Origin: CAZCEC01 sp964497615
Lineage (GTDB): Bacteria > Chloroflexota > Anaerolineae > Anaerolineales > UBA6663
DNA: 47,349 nt
Assembly: GCA_964497615.1 (NCBI GenBank)
Contig: CAZCEC010000050.1
Span: 1 to 47,349 of the forward strand
Reading direction: 5' to 3'
Shown here: positions 8,829-17,583 of the stretch, in pieces
How the letters are laid out: every line of letters begins with the position of its first letter
Position numbering within the stretch: the stretch's first letter is position 1
The notes under the pieces: generated by a model
What the model was told of the DNA's origin: nothing
The model's input: only the letters and a program-made list of their open reading frames with translations
Database searches by the model: none
Made by a program: the position numbers and the translations under genes

Positions 8829-10094
8829 TCAGCCTCCCCCATGCGCTATCGCCAGGTCCAACACCTCCAGCGTGTGGTACACCGGCAGCGCCGCACCCTG
8901 CTGCTGGAGTTGATTGCCAATCTGAACCAGGCAGCCGATGTTGCCCGCGGCCACGGCCTCCGCGCCGGTGCTGAGGATGTTGCCCGCCTTGCGCCGGCCC
9001 AGCCGCGCCGCCAATTCTGGCTGCTCGATGTTGTAACTCCCTGCTGACCCGCAGCACAGGTCGCCCTCCGGTATCTCCAGCAAGGTGAGATTAGGAATCC
9101 GGCCCAGCAGTTGGCGCGGCGCGCTGGTGACGCCTTGCGCGTGCGCCAGGTGGCAGGCGTCGTGATAGGCCAGGCGCAGCGGCCGCGCGAGGGGCGGCAG
9201 TTCGGGCAAATCCAGCGCCGCCAGGAAGACGCTCACGTCCTGCACGCGCACCGCCAGCGCCCTCGCCTCGGCCTCATCCGGCTCGCCCGCGAACCACAGC
9301 CCATACTCGCGCATCCCGGAGCCGCAGCCGGCCGCGTTGGTCAGCACCGCGTCCACATCGCCGGGGAAGACGCGCAGGTTGCGGCGCGCCAGTTGCCGGG
9401 CACCCTCGGCCTCGCCGGTGTGCGCCAGCAGCGCGCCGCAGCAGCCTTGCTCCGGCGGCACCACCACTTCGACCCCGCAGCGCGCCAGCACCCGCGCGGT
9501 GGCCCAGTTGATATTCGGGTTGAGGGCCTGCTGCACGCACCCAGCCAGCAGCGCCACCCGCGCCCGGCGCTGGCCCTCGGCCGGGATGAGGGCCGGCAGG
9601 GGACGCGCGGGCGGCAGGCGGTCCGGCACCAGGTCGAGCATCGGGCGCAGTGCCGTGGGCATCAGCCGCTTGAAGGGCCGCCCCAGCCGCCCCGCCGCGG
9701 CCGCCACGCGAAAGCGGGTCGGGTACGGCAACGTCTCGCGTACCAGTCGCCGCGCCACGCGCTCCATGAAGGGGCGCTGGCGTTTGGTCTCGGCCAGCGC
9801 ACGGAAGGGCGTCAACAGTTCGGCATACGGCACGCCCGACGGGCAGGCGGTGACGCAGCCCACGCACCCCAGGCAGCGGTCCACGTGCGGCAGCACGTCG
9901 GCCAGCGGCACGCTGCCCTCCAGCGCCGACTTCATCAGGGTGATGCGCCCGCGCGGCGAGTCCATCTCCTCGCCCAGTTCGGCATAGGTGGGGCAGGTGG
10001 GCAGGCAGAAGCCGCAGTGTACGCACGTCTCCACGGCGTGGGCCATGGCATGGCCCTGCGCGCCGAGGGTATCGAGGGGAATCGTATGTTTCAT
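8829..10094 (-). CDS. glcF: Glycolate oxidase iron-sulfur subunit GlcF
   Basis: A 421-residue subunit that passes electrons from the GlcD/GlcE flavoproteins during glycolate (or D-lactate) oxidation at the membrane. Two [4Fe-4S] ferredoxin motifs are visible: C24-x2-C27-x2-C30-x3-CP and C74-x2-C77-x2-C80-x3-CP. They are followed by two cysteine-rich CCG domains (QGCCGAL and LCCGSAG). I start it at the ATG at 10092-10094 (MKHTIPL); the longer upstream frame only translates the palindrome described separately. This ATG overlaps the glcE stop in an ATGA, so translation is probably coupled. Gene order glcD-glcE-glcF supports the call; the lactate-utilisation paralogue LutA lacks a GlcE-type partner. 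Confidence 0.9.
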   Translation of the reverse strand: MKHTIPLDTLGAQGHAMAHAVETCVHCGFCLPTCPTYAELGEEMDSPRGRITLMKSALEGSVPLADVLPHVDRCLGCVGCVTACPSGVPYAELLTPFRALAETKRQRPFMERVARRLVRETLPYPTRFRVAAAAGRLGRPFKRLMPTALRPMLDLVPDRLPPARPLPALIPAEGQRRARVALLAGCVQQALNPNINWATARVLARCGVEVVVPPEQGCCGALLAHTGEAEGARQLARRNLRVFPGDVDAVLTNAAGCGSGMREYGLWFAGEPDEAEARALAVRVQDVSVFLAALDLPELPPLARPLRLAYHDACHLAHAQGVTSAPRQLLGRIPNLTLLEIPEGDLCCGSAGSYNIEQPELAARLGRRKAGNILSTGAEAVAAGNIGCLVQIGNQLQQQGAALPVYHTLEVLDLAIAHGGG

Positions 10095-11197
10095 ACTGCC
10101 GTGTTCGTTGGCGGCGAGTGGACGGCCGTCCACTCGCCGCCAACGAACCACCTATTCATTGGGTCCAGCGCAGACTTGACCCGCCGCTCGAAGGCCGTGC
10201 CGGTGTGCGCCCCAATGAGCGGCGCGCCCGCCGGCCCCAGCACCACCAGGCCCGGCAGGCCCAGTTCGCTCAGCGCCGGCCCCAGCGCGTGCGGCTCCGG
10301 CGTCGCGATCCAGGCCGCGTTGCCGCCTACGCTATAGCGGATCAGCCGCCCGCCGGCCAACGCCGCATCGAGCGCCCCGACCTTCGCCGGAGGAAGCGCC
10401 GCCTTCACCAGCCCCCACCCGGTGGGGACCCACTCCATCTCGCGCATCGCGCGCCATGCCTCGGCGTCGGCCTCGCCTTCCAGCACTGTCGCCTCGCCGC
10501 CCGCCACGGGCCGGATGCGCTCGACGCGGGCGGGCAGGGCCGCCGCCGGCCCCGCCAGCCGGATCATCAGCGCCCAACCGTCCCCAGCAGGCCACAGGTC
10601 CAGGGCATCCACATCCAGCGGCGCGCCGTACACCCGCGCCATCGCCGCCGCAGCCTCGGCCAGGGTGGGCCAGGGCACGCGCACCGTGACGGCGTGGGCG
10701 GGCCGCGGAAAGACCTTGAAGGTCAACTCCACCAAGGCCCCGTACCGGCCCAGACTGCCCACTATCAACTTGGGCAGGTCGAAGCCGGCGGCGTTCTTGA
10801 CCACCTGCCCGCCGCCGCGCACCACCTCGCCCGCGCCGTCCACATAGCGCACGCCCAGGATGAAGTCGCGCACGCCGCCGAAGCGGTAGCGCCCCGGCCC
10901 GCTGAGACCGGCCGCCACCGTGCCGCCCAGCGTGGCCCCGCGCGCCGCCAGGGGCGGATCGAACGGCAGATACTGGCCGTGCTCGGCCAGCGCCGCCTCC
11001 ACTTCGCTGAGGCGCGTTCCGGCGAGCGCCGTGAAGGTGAACTCGGCCGGATCATAGGCCAGCACTCCGCTCAGTCCTGATAGGTCCAGCGGCGCCGCGC
11101 CCTCGCCGCCGGCCAGCCCCGGCTTGGTGCCTCCGCCGCGCGCCCACACTGGCCCCGGCGCATCTCTCACCGCCGCCTGTACGTCTTCAACTCGCAT
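10091..11197 (-). CDS. glcE: Glycolate oxidase FAD-binding subunit GlcE
   Basis: A 368-residue protein with one FAD_binding_4 domain: PVWARGGGTKPG near residues 18-30 and LGGTVAAGLSGPGRYRFGG with QVVKNAAGFDLPKL further on, both typical of the PCMH flavin fold. It works with GlcD and GlcF. The C-terminus is odd: family members end with an FNPGR-like motif after ALDP, whereas here ALDPMNR is followed by about 16 residues translated from a perfect 46-bp palindrome (10103-10148) before the stop. The natural end therefore seems to have been replaced or extended. The stop overlaps the glcF start. The 153-base gap to glcD holds a dispersed repeat. Confidence 0.87.
   Translation of the reverse strand: MRVEDVQAAVRDAPGPVWARGGGTKPGLAGGEGAAPLDLSGLSGVLAYDPAEFTFTALAGTRLSEVEAALAEHGQYLPFDPPLAARGATLGGTVAAGLSGPGRYRFGGVRDFILGVRYVDGAGEVVRGGGQVVKNAAGFDLPKLIVGSLGRYGALVELTFKVFPRPAHAVTVRVPWPTLAEAAAAMARVYGAPLDVDALDLWPAGDGWALMIRLAGPAAALPARVERIRPVAGGEATVLEGEADAEAWRAMREMEWVPTGWGLVKAALPPAKVGALDAALAGGRLIRYSVGGNAAWIATPEPHALGPALSELGLPGLVVLGPAGAPLIGAHTGTAFERRVKSALDPMNRWFVGGEWTAVHSPPTNTAV
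10103..10148. repeat. Perfect 46-bp palindrome at the glcE/glcF junction
   Basis: Two 23-base arms starting GTTCGTTGGCGG meet with no spacer at base 10125/10126. The element is translated as the last residues of GlcE and ends only 8 bases before the glcF start codon, where its RNA hairpin would cover the ribosome binding region. No second copy was found by eye in the window. Confidence 0.85.
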
Positions 11198-11246
11198 CGG
11201 GGATATTCACCACGACCCGCTCCACTACGTTACGGGGCGCTTCGCA

Positions 11247-11350
11247 GAGGCACGAAGGCGCAAAGGTTCACGAAGCAAGTCCTTCTTTTTCTTTTTCTCT
11301 TTCTCTATCTCTTTTCTTCGTGCCACTTCGTGCCCTTCGCGCCTTCGTGG

Positions 11351-11356
<6 letters not shown>
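11247..11356. repeat. CACGAAG-type dispersed repeat, inverted pair (copy B)
   Basis: The left arm (11247-11278) contains GGCACGAAGGCGCAAAG; the right arm (11314-11356) is its imperfect reverse complement and runs into the end of glcD. The centre, 11279-11313, is almost pure pyrimidine (CTTTTTCTCTTTCTC). It fills the glcD-glcE gap and could fold into a long hairpin in the operon mRNA. Confidence 0.7.
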
Positions 11357-12784
<1,428 letters not shown>

Positions 12785-12785
12785 A

Positions 12786-12821
12786 GGGCGTGTGCGCCGC
12801 TGACGTCAGCGGGGCGTGTGC
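12786..12821 (-). promoter_or_regulatory. Operator candidate for glcDEF: 16-bp palindrome flanked by direct repeats
   Basis: CCGCTGACGTCAGCGG at 12797-12812 is a perfect palindrome, flanked by GGGCGTGTGC at 12786-12795 and again at 12812-12821. It sits between the predicted glcD -10 (12826-12831) and the start codon, as expected for a repressor site. The regulator is not in the window. Confidence 0.55.
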
Positions 12822-12825
12822 AATG

Positions 12826-12854
12826 ATTGTAGTGCATAGCGGAGAGGGTTGCCA
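12826..12854 (-). promoter_or_regulatory. Predicted glcD promoter
   Basis: On the minus strand TACAAT (12826-12831) lies 17 bases from a weak -35, TGGCAA (12849-12854). Transcription would begin near 12820 and read through the palindrome into glcD. Confidence 0.45.
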
Positions 12855-12943
12855 GAGGCCTGCCGGTTGCGCCGAATGGAGGGTGTGCGCCGCGGAACCA
12901 CGGGCAGCCACAACGGGCGGCACATGAGGCCGCGGGGTATCAC

Positions 12944-12972
12944 TTGACGATATTATTGCATGATGTTACTAT
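12944..12972 (+). promoter_or_regulatory. higBA promoter (near-consensus, leaderless)
   Basis: TTGACG at 12944-12949 and TACTAT at 12967-12972 are separated by exactly 17 bases. The start codon of the toxin begins at 12979, about where transcription should start, so the mRNA is predicted to be leaderless. Confidence 0.7.
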
Positions 12973-12978
12973 GACGCG

Positions 12979-13260
12979 ATGATCAAGGGCTTCGCCGACC
13001 TTGAGACCGAGAAGGTCTACCGGGGCGAATTCTCAAGAAAATTGCCGCCGGACATCCAGAAAACAGCGCGGCGCAAGCTCATCTACCTGGATGAAGCGGA
13101 TATCCTGCTCGATTTGCTCGCCCCGCCCGGCAATCGGCTCGAGGCCTTGAAAGCGAACCGGCAGGGACAGCACAGTATGCGGATCAACGATCAGGGGCGG
13201 ATCTGCTTCACCTGGAGACAACCGCATGCACACGAGGTCGAGATCACGGACTACCACTAA
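12979..13260 (+). CDS. higB: HigB/RelE-family toxin
   Basis: A 93-residue basic protein of the RelE/ParE superfamily, HigB branch: it opens with GFADLETEKVY, a typical HigB start, and ends with the core strands SMRINDQGRICFTW and HEVEITDYH. Family members are ribosome-dependent mRNA interferases that are neutralised by the antitoxin encoded next door. As usual for hig loci the toxin gene comes first; the antitoxin starts 4 bases after its stop. A strong promoter directly abuts the start codon and no ribosome binding site is present. The conserved length and the intact partner suggest a functional locus. Confidence 0.92.
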   Translation: MIKGFADLETEKVYRGEFSRKLPPDIQKTARRKLIYLDEADILLDLLAPPGNRLEALKANRQGQHSMRINDQGRICFTWRQPHAHEVEITDYH

Positions 13261-13264
13261 CACC

Positions 13265-13576
13265 ATGAAAAGACTGCCCCCTATTCATCCCGGCGAGGTG
13301 CTCTTGGAAGACTTCATGAAGCCGCTGGGCCTCAGCCAGTATCGCGTGGCACAGGACATCGGCGTGGCCCCCTTGCGGATCAGCCAGATTGTGCGCGGGA
13401 AGCGCTCGGTTTCGGCGGATACCGCCCTGCGCCTCGCCCGCTACTTCGGCACCACCCCAGGCATTTGGCTCCGGCTCCAGGCGCGTTATGACCTTGAAGT
13501 CGCTCAAGCGAAGGTCGGCAAGCAAATCGAACGGCAAGTCAAAGCCCGATCGGTTGCTGATCCGCTGACTCGCTAG
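13265..13576 (+). CDS. higA: HigA-family antitoxin, helix-turn-helix
   Basis: A 103-residue XRE-type DNA-binding antitoxin. It begins LPPIHPGEVLLEDFMKPLGLSQ, the standard HigA/VapI opening, and has the helix-turn-helix at about residues 20-45 (YRVAQDIGVAPLRISQIV), then a TPGIWLRLQARYDLE segment. It would bind HigB and repress the promoter at 12944-12972. I start it at the ATG at 13265 and not at an in-frame ATG 13 codons earlier, because MKRLPPIHPGE matches family starts and gives a 4-base intergenic gap. Confidence 0.93.
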   Translation: MKRLPPIHPGEVLLEDFMKPLGLSQYRVAQDIGVAPLRISQIVRGKRSVSADTALRLARYFGTTPGIWLRLQARYDLEVAQAKVGKQIERQVKARSVADPLTR

Positions 13577-13658
13577 GCGCGGCCCTCCCAGAACCGCGAC
13601 CAATCACCACGCGTTGGTGCGCAACGGCCACTCACGCGCGACAAGCATCCACACAGAC

Positions 13659-14873
13659 GTGAGCCAGATCGTCTTTCTTCTTCCGCCCGCGCACGGGCAC
13701 GTGAACCCGGCCCTGCCGGTGATGCAGGAGCTGGCGCAGCGCGGCGAGCGCGTGACCGGCTTCAACACCGAGGAGTTTCGTGCGAAGATCGAATCGAGCG
13801 GGGCCGCGTTCCGGCCGTACCCCGCCAGCGATCTATCGGCCTCTGAAATCTCCCGCTTGCTGGAGAACGGCAACTTATCAAACGTCACCGGGTTAATCCT
13901 GCGCGCGACCGAGCAGATGCTGCCCGGCCTGCTGGAGGCGCTGGCGCCGGAGGCGCCCGACCTGATCGTCTTTGACTCGATTGCGCTGTGGGGCAAGATG
14001 GCGGCGGCGCGGCTGGGCGTGCGGGCGGCGGCGTCCATCAGCCACTTCGTGATGGACGAAAAGCACATGACGCTGCGCGACCTGCTCCGGATGCTGCGGC
14101 AGGTGCTGCCCAACGTGCCGGGGCTGCTGCGGGCGCGCGCGCGGCTCATCCGGCAGTACGGCCCAGCCTTTCCCACGGCGCAGCCCTTGTTTCCGATGCG
14201 GGACCGGCTGAACCTGGTCTATACCGTCCAGGATTTGCAGCCCGCCACGCCCATCATCGACGAGACCTTCCGCTTTGTGGGCCCGTCCATCAACCCGCAG
14301 TGGCGGCCGCATCTGCGGGGCGGCGACTTCCCCTTCGAGGCGCTGGGAGCGGGGCCGGTGGTCTATATTTCAATGGGCACGGTGCACCTCGCGCCGGCCG
14401 AATTCCTGCGGGCGTGCTTCGAGGCGTTTGGCGGGTTTGAGGGGCAGTTCATCCTGGCAGCCGGCCAGCAGGCTGATTTGAGTGCGCTCGGCCCGGTCCC
14501 GGCGAACTTCATCGTGCGCCCATCCGTGCCGCAACTGGCAGTCCTGGAGCGGGCCGACGCCTTCATCACCCACGCCGGCATCAACAGCGTGCACGAAGGG
14601 CTGTATCACGGGGTGCCGCTGGTGCTGATCCCGCACCAGTTCGAGCAATTGCTGAACGCGCGCTGCGTGGCCGCGCGCGGGGCGGGGCTGATCCTGGAAG
14701 AGCAGCTATTGGGCAGGCCGCTGACCGCCGCCCGGCTGCGACAGGCGCTGGAGACGGTTCTGCGGGAGAACCGCTACCGCGAGGCGGCGCGGGGCCTTCA
14801 GGCGGCAGTCCGGGCCACGGGCGGCTACCGCCAGGCCGCGGATGAGATTCAGGCCTATCTCGCCCGCCCGTAA
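13659..14873 (+). CDS. MGT/GT1-family glycosyltransferase
   Basis: About 404 residues from the GTG at 13659 (SQIVFLLPPAHGHVNP), which matches the usual start of this family; a TTG at 13614 would add 15 residues of unlikely sequence. Fold GT-B: the N-terminal half binds the acceptor, and the C-terminal half carries the nucleotide-sugar signature THAGINSVHEGLYHGVP followed by VLIPHQFEQ near residues 303-330. Such macrolide-type or UGT-like enzymes glycosylate lipids, carotenoids or small hydrophobic compounds. The acceptor cannot be inferred, since neighbours are a toxin-antitoxin pair and membrane proteins. Confidence 0.87.
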   Translation: MSQIVFLLPPAHGHVNPALPVMQELAQRGERVTGFNTEEFRAKIESSGAAFRPYPASDLSASEISRLLENGNLSNVTGLILRATEQMLPGLLEALAPEAPDLIVFDSIALWGKMAAARLGVRAAASISHFVMDEKHMTLRDLLRMLRQVLPNVPGLLRARARLIRQYGPAFPTAQPLFPMRDRLNLVYTVQDLQPATPIIDETFRFVGPSINPQWRPHLRGGDFPFEALGAGPVVYISMGTVHLAPAEFLRACFEAFGGFEGQFILAAGQQADLSALGPVPANFIVRPSVPQLAVLERADAFITHAGINSVHEGLYHGVPLVLIPHQFEQLLNARCVAARGAGLILEEQLLGRPLTAARLRQALETVLRENRYREAARGLQAAVRATGGYRQAADEIQAYLARP

Positions 14874-14931
14874 CGCTGGCCGTAACGTTGGCGGGACGCA
14901 CGGGGGGTAGTGTAAGCTAGGCCATAACCCT

Positions 14932-16233
14932 ATGTCATCTCCAGCGGCGCATCTCCCTGTCCCTGCCCGTCTGTCGGCCCACCGCTGGCTCAGTGCGGCG
15001 CGCGCCCTGTGGTGGGCCGTCGCCTTGTTCTATGGGCTGCTCTTTCTCGCCGGGCTGCCGGTGTACTTCACGCGGCTCAGCACGGTGTGCGATCCGGGCG
15101 TGTGCGCTGCCACGGACTGGTGGGTGCTCACCTCGGCGGAGGCGCTGGCGCTGGCGGGCTGGGGCGCAAGCCGCGGCGCGTATGCGGCCTACCAGGTGGC
15201 GTGGGAGGCGCTGCTGGCGGCGGTGTTCGTGGGAGCGGGTCTGGTGCTCCACGCGCTGCGGCCGCTCGAGCGCGTGGCCTACCTGGTCTCGCTCTCGCTG
15301 GTGGTGGCCGGGCTGTGGATTGTGCCCAACGCGCCGCACGCGCTGACAAACGTCTGGGACGGGTTCGCCACGGTGGACGCGCTGCTGTGGCTGGCGGCGC
15401 TGCCATTCTTCGCCGTGATCCTGTACCTGCTGCCGGACGGCGAGTTCACGCCCGGCTGGAACCGCTGGTTTGCGCTGGGCTACGGCCTGGTGCTGGGGCT
15501 GCACTTTGGGCTGGCGGCGCTGGGCTACCGCAGCAGCACCGGCAGCGAGGCCCCGCTAGACGTGGTGCTGGCCAGCCTGGTGTTCGTGGGCGTGGGGGTG
15601 TATGGGCAGGTGCACCGCTACCGCCGCGTGGCCACCCTGGCCCAGCGCCAGCAGTTGAAGTGGGTGGGGGTGGGCGTGGCGGGATGGTTCTCCGGCATCC
15701 TGGCCTATTCGCTGTTCACGGCGCTGGTGGACCTCGCGCCGGGCGGGCCGCAACTGGCCGCGAACCTGGCCGGCCCGGCCGTCATCTACCTGACGGCGCT
15801 GGCGCTGCCAGTGGCGCTGGCCTTCGCGGTGCTGCGCTACCGGTTGTGGGACATTGACGTCCTCATCCGCCGGACCCTGATCTACTCAGTGCTCACGGCG
15901 CTGCTGGCGCTGGCCTACTTCGGCCTCGTCGTCGTGCTCCAGGGCGCCTTCAACGCCGTGACCGGCGAGAGCCGCAGCGAACTGGTCACCGTCATCTCCA
16001 CCCTGGCGATTGCGGCGCTGTTCGGGCCGCTGCGTGGGCGTGTTCAGCACGCTATCGACCGGCGCTTCTATCGCCGCAAGTATGACGCCACCCGGACGCT
16101 CGCCGAATTTGGGGCAAAGGCTCGCGATGTTGTGGAACTCGAGCAGTTGACGGGGCAGTTGGTGCGGGTGGTGGACGAGACGATGCAGCCCGCGCACGTG
16201 GGCCTGTGGGTGCGCCAGCAAGGCCAGCCATGA
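14932..16233 (+). CDS. Sensor-kinase-like membrane protein without kinase domain (paralogue 1)
   Basis: A 433-residue protein with about eight to ten membrane helices. It contains YRLWDIDVLIRRTLIYS followed by ALLALAYFGLVVVLQ, a module seen in the membrane part of many Chloroflexota histidine kinases, and then the cytoplasmic linker RRFYRRKYDATRTLAEF. The protein stops shortly after that linker (...MQPAHVGLWVR); no GAF, dimerisation or ATPase domain follows. Its stop overlaps the start of a paralogue in an ATGA. Function is unknown; it may sense a signal for a separate output protein or be a remnant of a kinase. Confidence 0.75.
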   Translation: MSSPAAHLPVPARLSAHRWLSAARALWWAVALFYGLLFLAGLPVYFTRLSTVCDPGVCAATDWWVLTSAEALALAGWGASRGAYAAYQVAWEALLAAVFVGAGLVLHALRPLERVAYLVSLSLVVAGLWIVPNAPHALTNVWDGFATVDALLWLAALPFFAVILYLLPDGEFTPGWNRWFALGYGLVLGLHFGLAALGYRSSTGSEAPLDVVLASLVFVGVGVYGQVHRYRRVATLAQRQQLKWVGVGVAGWFSGILAYSLFTALVDLAPGGPQLAANLAGPAVIYLTALALPVALAFAVLRYRLWDIDVLIRRTLIYSVLTALLALAYFGLVVVLQGAFNAVTGESRSELVTVISTLAIAALFGPLRGRVQHAIDRRFYRRKYDATRTLAEFGAKARDVVELEQLTGQLVRVVDETMQPAHVGLWVRQQGQP

Positions 16234-17489
16234 CGTCCGCGCTGCGCCACGACCGCCTCAACCGCCTGCGTATCGCCGCCTGCGCGGTGCTGCTGGTGCT
16301 CGTGGCCGCCCAGTACCTGCTCATCTTGTTCGAGGCGCCCATCTTCTACCAGCGCGTTGTGGATCGCGATGTGCCCGTCCTGGGCATTGGCGGCGCCTCC
16401 GACGTGAGCAATGAGATCATGGCCGCCAAGGCCGCCGCGCGGGGTCTATCGCTGGAGGCCTACGCCCTGTACTACCTGCTGGTGGTCTTTGGGTCGGCGG
16501 CGCCGTTCTGGGTGGCGGCGGCCCTGGTGCTATGGAAGCACGGCGGCGAGTGGTACCGCTGGCTGACGGCGCTGATGCTGTTCTTCTTTCCTAGCGGTCT
16601 CATGTCGTCCATTTCTTTCGTGGCGCATCCCGGCCTGGCGCCCTATCTTGGCGTGCTGGCGCTGCTGTGGCCGCTGTTCTTGATTTTTCTGTACCTGTTC
16701 CCAGATGGCCGGGCGGTTCCGCGTTGGTCGCGCCTGCCCATGGGCGTGCTGGCGGTGGCCCATCTCGCCGCGCAGGCGCTGGGCGTCGTCGCCAGCCTGC
16801 CCGCCATAGCCCTGCAATTGCCGCCGAGCATCCTGAGCATTGTCGGCTTCATCATCTCTGCCGAGTTTGCGTTGGTCCTGATCTGCCAGGTCTATCGCTA
16901 CCTGCGCGTGTCCGGGCCGGTGGAGCGCCGGCAAATCCAGTGGTTTGTTCTCGCCATCGCGGTGGTCGTGGTGGTGACCACCGTCATCGACGCCGTCACG
17001 GGCGGGCAGAGCTCGTTGGGCGACGCAGGCTACCTCAGCGACCTGAGCAATGGACTGCTGGTGCTCATCCCGGCCGCCATCACCATCTCCATCCTGCGCT
17101 ACCGCCTGTGGGATATCGACGTCATCATCCGCCGCACGCTGATCTATTCGGTGCTCACCGGACTGCTGGCGCTGGCCTATTTCGGCCTGGTGCTGGTGCT
17201 TCAGTCGCTTTTCAGCCTCCTCACCGGGGAAGGAGGCAGCGCGCTGGTCACGGTCCTATCCACCCTCGCCATCGCGGCCATGTTCGTGCCCCTGCGAAGC
17301 CGGGTGCAGCGGGTGATCGACCGGCGCTTTTACCGGAAGAAGTACGACGCCGCCCGCACGCTGGCCGCCTTCGGCGCGCAGGCGCGGGACGTGGTGGAGT
17401 TGGAGCAGTTGACAAGCCAACTGGTGCGCGTGGTGGACGAAACGATGCAGCCCGCGCACGCGGGCCTGTGGGTGCGTCCTCCAAGATAG
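16230..17489 (+). CDS. Sensor-kinase-like membrane protein without kinase domain (paralogue 2)
   Basis: A 419-residue paralogue of the preceding gene, starting at the ATG at 16230 that overlaps the upstream TGA. It shares the module YRLWDIDVIIRRTLIYS, the linker RRFYRKKYDAARTLAAF and the end MQPAHAGLWVR, but the N-terminal membrane part has diverged more (for example the loop around residues 40-75). It likewise ends before any kinase domain. Conservation of both truncated copies, with the same end point, argues that the truncation is not simple decay. A 7-bp hairpin at 17498-17514 follows the gene but lacks a T-tract. Confidence 0.75.
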   Translation: MTSALRHDRLNRLRIAACAVLLVLVAAQYLLILFEAPIFYQRVVDRDVPVLGIGGASDVSNEIMAAKAAARGLSLEAYALYYLLVVFGSAAPFWVAAALVLWKHGGEWYRWLTALMLFFFPSGLMSSISFVAHPGLAPYLGVLALLWPLFLIFLYLFPDGRAVPRWSRLPMGVLAVAHLAAQALGVVASLPAIALQLPPSILSIVGFIISAEFALVLICQVYRYLRVSGPVERRQIQWFVLAIAVVVVVTTVIDAVTGGQSSLGDAGYLSDLSNGLLVLIPAAITISILRYRLWDIDVIIRRTLIYSVLTGLLALAYFGLVLVLQSLFSLLTGEGGSALVTVLSTLAIAAMFVPLRSRVQRVIDRRFYRKKYDAARTLAAFGAQARDVVELEQLTSQLVRVVDETMQPAHAGLWVRPPR

Positions 17490-17497
17490 GAGCGAAT

Positions 17498-17514
17498 TGG
17501 GAGCGGCGCTCCCA
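17498..17514 (+). other. Hairpin after the sensor-like gene pair
   Basis: TGGGAGC and GCTCCCA with a 3-base loop lie just after the stop codon. No T-run follows, so a factor-independent terminator is doubtful. Confidence 0.35.
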
Positions 17515-17583
17515 TGACACTGGGCGTGCCCGCGGTGTACGGTGTGGGCTGGATATACACAGCCGATGCCCCCGGAGCCGCCC

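Noticed and set aside
13226..13264. Upstream ATG for higA
   Set aside because: It would add 13 residues overlapping the toxin gene that match no HigA start; the ATG at 13265 fits the family.
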